64,000 bases of DNA from Streptomyces sp. DSM 110735 (GCF_016482685.1 NZ_JACYHF010000001.1:434001-498000); one strand, 5' to 3'. Positions 46,213 to 54,618 are shown, counted from the stretch's first letter. Notes: generated by a model from the sequence alone, not told the origin. Numbers and translations are program-made.

Positions 46213-46767
46213 TCAGTCCAGGGCGTCGAACACGTCCGCGAAGTCCAGTCCGTCCAGCCCCGGCAGGGCGGGGACCGCCGCGACGCGCGTAGCGAAAGCG
46301 TGGTGTCCGCAGCGGGCGTCGGGATCGTGCACGTCGGCGTGGACGACCACCCAGACCGTCATCTCACCGGGGATCTCGTCGCGTACGCCCCAGTCGTCGG
46401 CGAGCGCGTCGATGATGCTCAGTCCCCGGCCGCCGTGCGCGGTGACCGAGGGGCTCGCCGGAGCCGGGCGGGTCGGGCCGCCGCCGTCCGTGACCTCCAC
46501 GATGAGCCGCCCCCGCGCGTCCACCCGCCAGGCAGCCCGCACCGAGCCGGTCCCGGCCGGGGCTCCGCCCAGCGGTCGGCCGTGCCGGTACGCGTTGCTG
46601 AGCAGTTCGGACAGAATCAGCACGGCGTCGTCGATGACCGATTCGGAGACACCGCCGCCGCGCAGTTGCGCACGCATCCGGTGTCTCGCCTTCCCCACGC
46701 CCGCAGGGCCATGGGGTACGGCCATGCTCGACGACGTGGGCACCTCCTGTGCCACCACCAACGCCAC
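46213..46767 (-). CDS. Anti-sigma-type ATP-binding protein (HATPase_c_2)
   Basis: About 184 residues from the GTG at 46767, chosen because a perfect GGAGGT lies seven bases upstream; the open frame extends to 46875. GHKL ATPase features are the N box ELLSNAYRHG, DGGGPTRP in place of the usual DxGxG box, and GGRGLSIIDALADDWG. It belongs to the RsbW/SpoIIAB-like ATPases that regulate sigma factors or their antagonists. No partner is adjacent. Confidence 0.88.
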   Translation of the reverse strand: MALVVAQEVPTSSSMAVPHGPAGVGKARHRMRAQLRGGGVSESVIDDAVLILSELLSNAYRHGRPLGGAPAGTGSVRAAWRVDARGRLIVEVTDGGGPTRPAPASPSVTAHGGRGLSIIDALADDWGVRDEIPGEMTVWVVVHADVHDPDARCGHHAFATRVAAVPALPGLDGLDFADVFDALD

Positions 46768-47067
46768 CCCCGAGACCTCCTTCGCCCCACGCCACGGTGT
46801 GGATGCCCCTTTGGCCTGTACCGGAAACCGGTCAGTCTTGTTCCGGCGACGCATTCGCAACGTCCGCACACGCACCGAACGCGCCGGAGCACTCCCTTGT
46901 GCTCCCTATGGCCGGGTGGCCGGATATCAGTGGTGTGGCCGGGAAACGGAGGATGCTCCACCGCGGCTCCCGGGTCAAGGGCCGCGTGCCGGTCCTTACG
47001 GGACTCTTGGCCCGTACCGGTCCGGAAGCCGTGCCTCGGTCGCCCCTCAGCCGCCCTTCAGCCGTGC
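46768..47067. other. Intergenic region upstream of the ATPase gene
   Basis: Three hundred bases without a supported gene. A perfect small dyad ACCGGAAACCGGT sits at 46820-46832, just upstream of the ATPase gene start, and could be an operator. Nothing else stands out. Confidence 0.4.
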
Positions 47068-47901
47068 TCAGTCCAGCCGGCCCAGCCTGCCTAGCACCGC
47101 GCGCGGGCGGTTGGTGATGATGGCGTCCACCCCGAGCCGGACGCACAGATCCACGTCCTCGGGCTCGTTCACGGTCCACACATGGACCTGGTGTCCGGCG
47201 TCTTTCAGCCGTTCGACATATGCCGGGTGGCTGCGCAGGATGCGGATCGACGGTCCCGCGATGCCCACCCCCTCGGGCAGCCGTCCGTCGCGCAGCCGGG
47301 GCGAGACGAACTGCGCGAGATAGACGGTGGGCAGGTTCGGGGCGGCCGCCCGCACCCGGTGCAGGGAGCGGGCGGAGAAGCTCATGACGCGCACCGGGGA
47401 GTCGTCGGGGTGCTCCGGCGCGTCCAGGGCGAACCGCTTCAGCAGCGTCAGCAGCCGTTCCTCGACCTGGCCCGCCCAGCGCGTGGGGTGCTTGGTCTCG
47501 ATGGCCAACTGCACCGGTCGTCCCGCGTCCGCGACCAGTTCGAGCAGCCGCTCCAGGGTGAGGACGGAGGTCGCCTCGCGGTCCTCGGGGCGGTGCTCCC
47601 AGTCGGGCTCCTCGTCCCGGCCGCGCCCGGAACCGCGCCCCTTCCAGGAGCCGAAGTCCAGTGCCGCGAGGTCGGCCAGCTCCAGGGCGGAGACCGCGCC
47701 CCGGCCGTTGGAGGTGCGGTTGACCCGCCGGTCGTGCACACAGACGAGATGACCGTCGGCGGTGAGTCTTACGTCGCATTCGAGGGCGTCGGCGCCGTCC
47801 TCGATCGCCTTGCGGTAGGCGGCCAGGGTGTGTTCGGGCGCGTCCTCGGAGGCCCCCCGGTGCGCGACGACCTGGATGGAGTGCTGTGATACGTGGGTCA
47901 C
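47068..47901 (-). CDS. Glycerophosphodiester phosphodiesterase
   Basis: A 277-residue cytoplasmic-type GDPD TIM barrel. Catalytic features are HRG (H14), E41 and D43 in ECDVRLTADG, and H56 in CVHD. Later blocks include AIETKHP and VHVWTVNEP near the C terminus. It hydrolyses glycerophosphodiesters to glycerol 3-phosphate and an alcohol. There is no signal peptide. The GTG start lacks a strong ribosome-binding site. It is divergent from the HtrA gene. Confidence 0.93.
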   Translation of the reverse strand: MTHVSQHSIQVVAHRGASEDAPEHTLAAYRKAIEDGADALECDVRLTADGHLVCVHDRRVNRTSNGRGAVSALELADLAALDFGSWKGRGSGRGRDEEPDWEHRPEDREATSVLTLERLLELVADAGRPVQLAIETKHPTRWAGQVEERLLTLLKRFALDAPEHPDDSPVRVMSFSARSLHRVRAAAPNLPTVYLAQFVSPRLRDGRLPEGVGIAGPSIRILRSHPAYVERLKDAGHQVHVWTVNEPEDVDLCVRLGVDAIITNRPRAVLGRLGRLD

Positions 47902-48150
47902 GGCGTCATCGTGCCACCGACCGGACGTGCGGCGGGAGGCGTGAACGGTACGCGCGACGGACGCGGTGCTGCACCGTAATTCATGCGTATATAACACTTG
48001 CCGGAGATGTCCTGTGTAAAGGTTGTCACCGGACCCACAGCCCCCGCTTATGGTGCTCTGACGGCTCGTGGGAAAAGCTGCATACATACAACAGGAACGG
48101 CACGAGCGAGTGCGACCGACGACGACAGCCGTGGATCGAGGAGAAGAGCT

Positions 48151-49632
48151 GTGAGCACCGAGAACGAGGGCAACGCGGTACCCCCGGCCCCGTCCGCACC
48201 TCCCGTGCCGGTGGACGCTCCCACTGCCTCCGCGCAGGGCGCCGTATCCGACGGCGGAGCACCGACGACTCCGCTGCCGCCGCTGCCCCAGAGCCCGCCC
48301 GGCGCCGCCGGGCAGGCTCCGGGACCGGCATCCCCCGAGGGTCCCCAGACCCACGCCCAGGGTCCCGCCCCGCACCAGCCCTACGGCAGCCCCGCGCCCG
48401 ACGGTTCCTGGCCGCCCCCGCCCGCCTACGGCGACGCGGGTGCTGCCGGTGCCGGTGCCGGTGGCGCGGGCGGTGGCTGGGGCGCGTCGTACCAGCCGCC
48501 CGCCCCCAAGCGCTCCGGGCGCGGCGGGCTGATCGCCGCCGTCCTGGTGGCCGCGCTGGTCGCGGGCGGCATCGGCGGCGGTATCGGCTACACCCTGGCC
48601 AAGGACAACGACGGGCAGGGCTCCACCACCGTCTCCGCCACCGACAGCAGCGCCTCGCAGGTCAAGCGGTCGGCGGGCACCATCGCGGGCGTCGCCGCCC
48701 GGGCGCTGCCCAGCACGGTCACCATCGAGGCGGAGAGCAGCAGCGGCGAGGGCGGCACCGGCACCGGGTTCGTCTTCGACACCCAGGGCCACATCGTCAC
48801 CAACAACCACGTGGTCGCCGACGCGGTCGACGGCGGCAAGCTGACGGCGACCTTCCCCGACGGCCGGAAGTACAACGCGGAGATCGTCGGGCACGCGCAG
48901 GGCTACGACGTCGCCGTCATCAAGCTCAAGAACGCGCCCTCCGACCTCAAGCCGCTCTCCCTGGGCGACTCGGACAAGGTGGCGGTGGGCGACGAGACGA
49001 TCGCCATCGGCGCGCCCTTCGGACTGTCCAACACGGTCACCACCGGCATCATCAGCGCCAAGAACCGTCCGGTGGCGTCCAGCGACGGCAGCGCCAGCTC
49101 CAAGGCGTCGTACATGAGCGCCCTGCAGACCGACGCGTCGATCAACCCGGGCAACTCCGGCGGTCCGCTGCTGAGCGCCTCGGGCGCGGTGATCGGCATC
49201 AACTCCGCGATCCAGTCGAGCAGCAGCGGTGGTCTCGGCTCCGGTCAGTCCGGCTCGATCGGGCTCGGCTTCGCCATCCCGATCAACCAGGCGAAGTACG
49301 TCGCCCAGCAGCTCATCAAGACCGGCAAGCCGGTGTACGCCAAGATCGGCGCCTCCGTCTCCCTGGAGGACTCCACCGACGGCGCGAAGATCACCGACCA
49401 GGGCGCGGGTGGCGCCGCCGCGGTCGAGTCGGGCGGTCCCGCCGACAAGGCCGGTCTCAAGCCGGGCGACGTCATCACCAAGCTCGACGACTCCGTCATC
49501 GACAGCGGACCCACCCTGATCGGCGAGATCTGGACCCACCAGCCCGGCGACAAGGTGACGGTCACCTACAAGCGCGGCGGCCAGGACCACACGGTCGACC
49601 TCACCCTCGGCTCCCGCGTCGGTGACAACTGA
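48151..49632 (+). CDS. HtrA/DegP-like trypsin-PDZ serine protease
   Basis: A 493-residue membrane-anchored protease. A long Pro/Ala/Gly-rich cytoplasmic region (1-125) precedes one membrane helix (about 127-148), putting the protease outside. The catalytic triad is H220 (TNNHVVAD), D253 (GYDVAVIKL) and S336 (GNSGGP). A PDZ domain follows (about 390-485; SGGPADKAGLKPGDVITKLD). It degrades or refolds damaged envelope proteins. The GTG start has GAGGAG upstream. The 250 bases upstream contain a TATAAC -10-like element near 47989. Confidence 0.95.
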   Translation: MSTENEGNAVPPAPSAPPVPVDAPTASAQGAVSDGGAPTTPLPPLPQSPPGAAGQAPGPASPEGPQTHAQGPAPHQPYGSPAPDGSWPPPPAYGDAGAAGAGAGGAGGGWGASYQPPAPKRSGRGGLIAAVLVAALVAGGIGGGIGYTLAKDNDGQGSTTVSATDSSASQVKRSAGTIAGVAARALPSTVTIEAESSSGEGGTGTGFVFDTQGHIVTNNHVVADAVDGGKLTATFPDGRKYNAEIVGHAQGYDVAVIKLKNAPSDLKPLSLGDSDKVAVGDETIAIGAPFGLSNTVTTGIISAKNRPVASSDGSASSKASYMSALQTDASINPGNSGGPLLSASGAVIGINSAIQSSSSGGLGSGQSGSIGLGFAIPINQAKYVAQQLIKTGKPVYAKIGASVSLEDSTDGAKITDQGAGGAAAVESGGPADKAGLKPGDVITKLDDSVIDSGPTLIGEIWTHQPGDKVTVTYKRGGQDHTVDLTLGSRVGDN

Positions 49633-49702
49633 CGCCCACCGCCCCCTCGGCCCCCCGATCCCGGTACGCTGTACCCCGCTCCGCCCCAGGTGGGCGAGGC
49701 GG

Positions 49703-49789
49703 GGAGGCGTGCCCGAGCGGCCGAAGGGAACGGTCTTGAAAACCGTCGTGGCAGCGATGTCACCGTGGGTTCAAATCCCACCGCCTCCG
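49703..49789 (+). tRNA. tRNA-Ser (anticodon TGA)
   Basis: A class II tRNA of 87 nt without encoded CCA. Acceptor arms GGAGGCG and CGCCTCC pair, with discriminator G. The loop in CGGTCTTGAAAACCG gives anticodon TGA, reading UCN codons ending A/G. A long variable arm and a T arm GTGGGTTCAAATCCCAC are present. The genes immediately downstream look accessory, and tRNA 3' ends are frequent integration sites, but no repeated copy of the 3' end was seen in this window. Confidence 0.96.
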
Positions 49790-49949
49790 CGGACATCGCA
49801 GGTGTCGTAGTCAGAAGGGTGTCCCGGCTCCGGGGCACCCTTCCGCGTGGAGTGGTCCTGTCGGCGGCTGGACTCCTTCGGCATGTCCACAGCAGCCGCC
49901 ACTATGCTCTTCTGGTCTTCTCGCCCGCCCAGCCGACCAGGAGCGCCCG

Positions 49950-50306
49950 ATGTTCAAAGCCCGCACGACCACAGGCATCTCGATACTCGCCGCCGCGGCC
50001 GTCGGCACACTGCTCGTGGGCTGTTCGGCGTCCGTCGAGGTCAAGAAGTCCACACCGCCGAAGCTGTCCGCGGACAAACTGGCCGGCACGCTCTCCGAGA
50101 AGCTCGCCGCCGTCAGCGGACAGCCGAAGCCGCACGTTTCCTGCCCTGAGGACCTGGCGGGCAAGGTCGGCACCACCTCGCGCTGCACGCTCACGGCGGA
50201 CGACGGCAGCACCCTGGGGATCACGGTCAAGGTCACGTCCGTCAGCGGGGGCCGGATCCACTACGACTTCAAGGCCGATGACAAGGCTTCTCCGGCCACG
50301 AAGTAA
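49950..50306 (+). CDS. DUF4333-type lipoprotein
   Basis: A 118-residue lipoprotein: a basic start, hydrophobic ISILAAAAVGTLLVGC with the lipobox cysteine at residue 25, then a small domain. The domain carries the two cysteines spaced as in DUF4333 (VSCPEDL and SRCTLTADDG), likely a disulphide. AGGAGCG precedes the ATG. DUF4333 has no known function and is common in actinobacterial envelopes. It is 29 bases upstream of the WXG-like pair and may belong to that cassette. Confidence 0.8.
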   Translation: MFKARTTTGISILAAAAVGTLLVGCSASVEVKKSTPPKLSADKLAGTLSEKLAAVSGQPKPHVSCPEDLAGKVGTTSRCTLTADDGSTLGITVKVTSVSGGRIHYDFKADDKASPATK

Positions 50307-50335
50307 CCAGCGGCGCACAACGGGAGGGGAATCCG

Positions 50336-50770
50336 ATGGCAGGAGCGGAGCCGGGAAACGGTGGACCGGCACAGTCCGTTGGGATGCGGCTGAATCAGAT
50401 ACCGGGTGACGTCGGAGGCTCCCCGGCCACACCGGGACTGCCCGGCGGGCAGCAGAAGCTCGTCTCCACGCCGGCCCAGAAACAGGCCGCCGCCAACGCC
50501 ATCGAGCAGCACATCGAGCCCGACACCCGCAAGGCGGGAGACCACGCGGACACGGAAACCGCCGCTGCGGTCAAGGAGTTCCGCGACGGGTGGCACACCT
50601 CGGGCGCGTTGAAGAAGGCCCACACGTCCTGGGGCGAGCAGGTCAAGAACCTGATGAACATGCTCGGTTCGGACAAGGCGGCGCTGCGCAGCACCAACGT
50701 CACGCTGCAGTCCACGGACATTCAGGTCGGGTCGAACAACAGCTCGGTGTCGGCGCTCTACGGGTACTGA
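50336..50770 (+). CDS. Small WXG100-like (ESX/type VII substrate-like) protein
   Basis: A 144-residue helical protein. A flexible Gly/Pro-rich N terminus (1-40) precedes two predicted helices (about 45-85 and 92-118). W86 lies in the interhelix turn region (FRDGWHTSG) and W99 starts the second helix (HTSWGEQVKNLMNML). The helix-turn-helix plan resembles WXG100/ESAT-6 proteins without an exact WXG. GGGAGGGGA precedes the ATG. It sits 63 bases before a larger WXG-like gene, recalling the paired genes of type VII secretion. GC at third positions is lower than in neighbouring core genes. Confidence 0.6.
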   Translation: MAGAEPGNGGPAQSVGMRLNQIPGDVGGSPATPGLPGGQQKLVSTPAQKQAAANAIEQHIEPDTRKAGDHADTETAAAVKEFRDGWHTSGALKKAHTSWGEQVKNLMNMLGSDKAALRSTNVTLQSTDIQVGSNNSSVSALYGY

Positions 50771-50833
50771 CGGACGTTCTGAACCACGCACGGCGCAAGG
50801 CGCAGACTGCCTGTCCATCACCACGGGGAACCC

Positions 50834-52159
50834 ATGCCGACGTATCACGAGATCATGACGACCGACCTGTCCGCGCTCACCACGGCCGCTGAGCAATGGG
50901 ACGGGATGGCCAAGGAGTTCCACAAGCAGGAGACCGCCTACCGGCGGGACGTCTACGGCATCACGCTGAGCCCGGGCTGGTCGGGACTGAGCGCGAACGC
51001 GGCGAGCGGACGCTTCAAGGTCACGCTTCAGCAGTTCCAGGCCGCACAGTCCGAGGCCAAGGCGGTGGCCTCCCTCCTGCGTGAGGCGCACACGGACTTC
51101 ACGCATCTGCGCAAGAAGCTGGGGTCCGCCCGGGGGGATGCCGTCAAGGCGGGCATGACGGTCTCGGAGGGAGGCGTGGTCTCCTACGACACCACGAAGC
51201 TGACCGACGGCGAACGCAACGCCCTGCACCACGACCCCGATTACCAGCAATCCGTGCGCAAGGCCGTGGCCTCCTGGCAGACGGAGATCGATCGCCTCGT
51301 CAAGGACATGTGCGACGCCGACGCCGCGGTCGAGAACGCCCTCACCCGGGTGGTGATCGACTCCGACGTCAGTGACGGCACCCTCGTCGGCTTCAACAGC
51401 CATGCCCACGGTGACGTCAGGACGTACGAGGACGAGGCCAGGCGCGAGGCCGCCCGCACCAGGACCGACGGGTGGAAGTCCAAGGGCAAGACGGAGACGT
51501 CCGGCCCCGGTGTCGGGGCGAGCGCGGAGGGGCCGGACTGGGGAGAGGGCAAACTCGGCGAGGCGGAGGCGCACGCCGACCTGGGCAGCGCGAGTGCCGA
51601 GGGTTCCATGACCAAGGGTCCGTGGAAGCTCGACGGAAAGGCTGATGCCTACGCGGGAGCCAAGGGCTCCGCCGAGGGCAGCTTCTCCCAGGACGGTGTG
51701 GAAGGAAATGCCAGCGCCCTGGCGGGCGGTCAGGGCTCGGCGGAGGGCAAGGTCAACGTCGGGCCGGTCGGCGTCTCCGGCAAGGCCGAGGGAACCGTGG
51801 GCGGTGAGGCCAACGCCAACCTGGGGGTGGACAAAGAAGGGGTGCACTTGGGCGGCGAGGCTTTCGCCGGTGCCAAGGGCGGTGGCGAGTTCGGCGCGGA
51901 TGTCGGGGGAGTCTCGGCCGGCTTCTCCGCCGAGGGGTGGGCCGGTCCCGGTGCCGAGGCGACCCTGGACTACGGCAAGAACGAACAGGGCGCCTGGGAA
52001 CTCAGCAGCAAAGTGGGTCTCTCCCCCGGCCTCGGCGGGGAAATGGGCTTGAACTTCAGCGTCGACCCCGGCGAAGTCATGCATACGGCAGGTGACCTGG
52101 CCGATGCCGTGGGCCATGGTGTCGGCTCTCTCGGGCACGCGGTCACCAGCATCTTCTGA
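50834..52159 (+). CDS. Large WXG-like protein with a Gly/Ala/Glu repeat tail (putative type VII effector)
   Basis: A 441-residue protein without a signal peptide. Residues 1-100 form a WXG/LXG-like helical hairpin (TTDLSALTTAAEQWDGMAKE; PGWSGLSA with W49 at the turn). Residues 100-215 are a second helical region with ASWQTEIDRLVKDMCDADAA. Residues about 215-405 are Gly/Ala/Glu-rich with degenerate repeats such as AGAKGSAEGSF, GGQGSAEGKV and AGAKGGGEFGAD, alternating small and polar residues as in beta-strands. The last 25 residues are amphipathic. I recall Streptomyces proteins sharing this N terminus with other C-terminal ends, which suggests a polymorphic secreted family. No toxin motif is seen. 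Confidence 0.65.
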   Translation: MPTYHEIMTTDLSALTTAAEQWDGMAKEFHKQETAYRRDVYGITLSPGWSGLSANAASGRFKVTLQQFQAAQSEAKAVASLLREAHTDFTHLRKKLGSARGDAVKAGMTVSEGGVVSYDTTKLTDGERNALHHDPDYQQSVRKAVASWQTEIDRLVKDMCDADAAVENALTRVVIDSDVSDGTLVGFNSHAHGDVRTYEDEARREAARTRTDGWKSKGKTETSGPGVGASAEGPDWGEGKLGEAEAHADLGSASAEGSMTKGPWKLDGKADAYAGAKGSAEGSFSQDGVEGNASALAGGQGSAEGKVNVGPVGVSGKAEGTVGGEANANLGVDKEGVHLGGEAFAGAKGGGEFGADVGGVSAGFSAEGWAGPGAEATLDYGKNEQGAWELSSKVGLSPGLGGEMGLNFSVDPGEVMHTAGDLADAVGHGVGSLGHAVTSIF

Positions 52160-52240
52160 ACCCCCTCACCGATCTGCTCCGTATCGGCGCGCGTGTGGCT
52201 TGTCGCCGCGGGCGCGCCGTCGGAGGAAGGAGACCCCGCG

Positions 52241-52738
52241 ATGTCGACGACCCTGCCGATCCCGCTCCGGTTCGACGTCCCGCGCGGCTGGCGCGCCGCG
52301 CCCCCGGACGAAGTCGGCGCGTCCGGTGCCGCGTTCGTCGCGGTCCACCCGCCCGCGGACTCCGGCTTCACCGCGAACATCACCGTCGACGGCGAGTACC
52401 GCCCCGACACGGCGACCTTGCCCGAGATCGCCGACGAGTCGGTGGGACGCATGGGGGAGTCCGCCACCTCGCTCACGGTCACCGACCGGCGTGAGGCCGG
52501 CTCCGCCGACGCGCCCGGCTTCACCCAGACCCTGGCCTTCTCGGTGGTCGTCGGCGGGCGGAGCTACGACCTCGTCCAGTCGCAGGTGTACCTCTCCATG
52601 CTCGACGTCGACGATCCGCGGAGACGGGTCGTGATCCGGCTGGTGTTCACCTCCACCGCGTCGCAACACCCCGATCTGCTGGACGACTTCCGCGACCTGG
52701 TACGCACCGTCCGCCCGGGCGACGGCGCCACGCCTTAG
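52241..52738 (+). CDS. LpqN/PsbP-like protein of unknown function
   Basis: A 165-residue protein (MSTTLPIPLRFDVPRGWRAA) with no signal peptide. The pattern RFDVPRGWRAAPPDE, VAVHPPADSGFTANITVDG and LVFTSTASQHPDLLDDFRDL resembles the LpqN/LpqT and DUF1795-type fold of mycobacterial and streptomycete proteins, which are often encoded next to ESX-like genes. AAGGAG lies nine bases before the ATG. It follows the large WXG-like gene by 81 bases on the same strand and may be a chaperone or immunity-like partner, which is inference. Confidence 0.6.
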   Translation: MSTTLPIPLRFDVPRGWRAAPPDEVGASGAAFVAVHPPADSGFTANITVDGEYRPDTATLPEIADESVGRMGESATSLTVTDRREAGSADAPGFTQTLAFSVVVGGRSYDLVQSQVYLSMLDVDDPRRRVVIRLVFTSTASQHPDLLDDFRDLVRTVRPGDGATP

Positions 52739-52798
52739 CGGTTCCCGGGGAGCGGGCGCCGCTTGTGCCGGTGGTCTCGCCCTTCGTAGGTTGATGCC

Positions 52799-53311
52799 AT
52801 GGGACTCTTCGACAAGCTCACCGGCACCCGGCACCCCGAAGAAGGAGTGGCGCCGGTCCCCCGGGAGGAACTGCGGGCGGCGCTGCTCGGGGTCAGCCAG
52901 GGTGAGGTCCCGTACGTCGTGCGGTACGGCGGTGGGGAGGGGTGCGATCTGCTGGCGGAGTGGCGGTTGACGGAGCCCGCGTGGCAGCACATTTTCGTGC
53001 GGTCGCAGATCAGCCATGCCCTGAAGATCCGGATGCGGTTCGACCAGCAGGCGCACGAGGTGCGGGTCCTTGAGGAGCAGTGGGAGGTCGAGCGGGTCGG
53101 CACTCCGGTGCGGCTGCAGGTGACGTCGAAGTACGAACGCGGGCAGAGCCGGACCGTCAGCCGGCGGTGGACCGTCGGTCGAGGGGAGGACGGTCGGCTC
53201 ACGGCGACGGAGACCTTTCATTTCGACAGTGCCCAGATGCGGGACCCGCTGCGCGAGACCGTGCTGAGGTCCGGCTGGACCTGGCGGGGTGTTGTTTTCG
53301 GGAAGCTGTGA
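52799..53311 (+). CDS. Conserved-type hypothetical protein
   Basis: A 170-residue cytoplasmic protein starting MGLFDKLTGTRHPEEGVAPV. It is rich in beta-strand-like alternating segments (VRLQVTSKYERG, AWQHIFVRSQISHALKIRMR) and ends in LRSGWTWRGVVFGKL. The MGLFDKL start is common to several small stress-type families, but no domain is recognised with confidence. Its stop is 50 bases before the Trp leader peptide of trpS. Confidence 0.6.
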   Translation: MGLFDKLTGTRHPEEGVAPVPREELRAALLGVSQGEVPYVVRYGGGEGCDLLAEWRLTEPAWQHIFVRSQISHALKIRMRFDQQAHEVRVLEEQWEVERVGTPVRLQVTSKYERGQSRTVSRRWTVGRGEDGRLTATETFHFDSAQMRDPLRETVLRSGWTWRGVVFGKL

Positions 53312-53361
53312 CGGGCCGGATTTCCGGTGGCCCTGGCGCGGGACGGCGTTATCGTGGGGTC

Positions 53362-53403
53362 ATGCGTTCTTCGTCGTGCCGTAGCTGGTGGCGCTCCTCC
53401 TAG
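53362..53403 (+). CDS. Trp-rich leader peptide of the trpS attenuator
   Basis: A 13-codon open frame, MRSSSCRSWWRSS, with two adjacent Trp codons placed four codons before its stop. It ends 32 bases before the terminator stem and 120 bases before trpS. Ribosome stalling at the Trp pair when charged tRNA-Trp is scarce would favour readthrough, as shown for the auxiliary trpRS1 of S. coelicolor. GTGGGGTC upstream is a weak ribosome-binding site. Its stop codon lies in a hairpin CGCTCCT/AGGAGCG (53392-53408). Confidence 0.88.
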   Translation: MRSSSCRSWWRSS

Positions 53404-53435
53404 GAGCGGCTGCCTTTTACGCATGACCACATGGC

Positions 53436-53459
53436 AGGGCCGTTCGGACGGACGGCCCT
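53436..53459 (+). terminator. Attenuator terminator upstream of trpS
   Basis: AGGGCCGT and ACGGCCCT pair around TCGGACGG, followed by TCTTCGTGTT. An alternative pairing of CTGCC (53410-53414) with GGCAG (53433-53437) invades the 5' arm and would act as an antiterminator. ACGCATG (53419-53425) can also pair with CATGCGT around the leader start codon. Confidence 0.85.
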
Positions 53460-53523
53460 TCTTCGTGTTCCCGGACCCGGGTGCGTGCCGTCCCGACGGC
53501 ACGAGTGACGACCAGGAGACCCC

Positions 53524-54579
53524 GTGAACACACACTCCGCGCCCACCCTCACCCGCACCACCCCGCTGGAGGAGCGGATCGCCCAGGACCCCGGGCGGTT
53601 CCGGATCCTCACCGGGGACCGGCCCACCGGGCGGCTGCACCTCGGGCACTACTTCGGCACGCTGCACAACCGGGTGCGGCTGCAGGACCTCGGCGTCGAG
53701 ACGTTCGTGATCATCGCGGACTACCAGGTGCTGACCGACCGGGACGTGGCCGACGACCTCACCGGGTACGTCGAGGAGCTGGTCCTCGACCATCTCGCCG
53801 TCGGCGTGGACCCGGCGCGGAGCACGATCTTCACGCACAGTGCGGTCCCCGCGCTCAACCAGCTCCTGCTGCCCTTCCTCAGCCTGGTCTCCGTGGCCGA
53901 GCTGAGCCGGAACCCCACGGTCAAGGACGAGATCGCGCACTCGCGCCAGGCGGCGGTCAGCGGTCTGATGTTCACGTACCCCGTCCACCAGGCGGCGGAC
54001 ATCCTCTTCTGCAAGGCGGACCTCGTCCCGGTCGGGCAGGACCAGCTCCCGCACCTGGAGCTGACCCGGACCGTCGCGCGCCGCTTCAACGAGCGGTACG
54101 GCGACGGCGCCGCGGTCTTCCCCGAGCCCGAGGCACTGCTCTCCCGCGCCCCCGTGCTGCTCGGCACGGACGGCACCAAGATGAGCAAGAGCCGGGGCAA
54201 CGCCATCGCGCTCGCCGCGACCCCCGACGAGACCGCCCGCCTGATCAGAGGCGCCAGGACCGACGCCGAGCGGCACATCCACTACGACCCGGAGAACCGC
54301 CCCGAGGTCTCCTCGCTGCTCCTGCTGGCGGCGCTGTGCCAGGACCGGGCGCCCGAGGAGATCGCGGACGAGATCGGCGCCCTGGGGGCGGCAGCGCTGA
54401 AGAAGGTGGTCACCGACTCCGTCAACGAGTACCTCGCCCCGATCCGCGCCCGCCGCGCCGAGTACGCCCGTGACCGCGCCCTGCTCCGCCGCGTCCTGCG
54501 CGAGGGCAACGAACGTGCCCGGGCGGTCGCCGACGCCACCCTCGCGGAGGTGCGCACCGCCATGAACAGCGATTACTGA
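53524..54579 (+). CDS. trpS: Auxiliary tryptophanyl-tRNA synthetase under attenuation control
   Basis: A 351-residue class Ic synthetase. The HIGH-type signature is PTGRLHLGHYFGTL (H39-H42) and KMSKS is intact (K219-S223, DGTKMSKSRGNAI). It charges tRNA-Trp. The leader peptide with tandem Trp codons and terminator upstream match the regulation known for S. coelicolor TrpRS1, an indolmycin-resistant second enzyme; resistance here is inferred from that parallel. The genome should carry another, housekeeping trpS. A 15-bp duplication of the gene end follows the stop. Confidence 0.95.
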   Translation: MNTHSAPTLTRTTPLEERIAQDPGRFRILTGDRPTGRLHLGHYFGTLHNRVRLQDLGVETFVIIADYQVLTDRDVADDLTGYVEELVLDHLAVGVDPARSTIFTHSAVPALNQLLLPFLSLVSVAELSRNPTVKDEIAHSRQAAVSGLMFTYPVHQAADILFCKADLVPVGQDQLPHLELTRTVARRFNERYGDGAAVFPEPEALLSRAPVLLGTDGTKMSKSRGNAIALAATPDETARLIRGARTDAERHIHYDPENRPEVSSLLLLAALCQDRAPEEIADEIGALGAAALKKVVTDSVNEYLAPIRARRAEYARDRALLRRVLREGNERARAVADATLAEVRTAMNSDY

Positions 54580-54602
54580 AGCGAACCGCGACTACTGAAG
54601 CG
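54569..54602 (+). repeat. Direct duplication of the trpS 3' end
   Basis: GCGATTACTGAAGCG (54569-54583, containing the TGA stop) is repeated as GCGACTACTGAAGCG (54588-54602) with a 19-bp period and one change. A replication slip is the likely cause. Confidence 0.75.
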
Positions 54603-54618
54603 CCGTCGCCCCAGCGGG

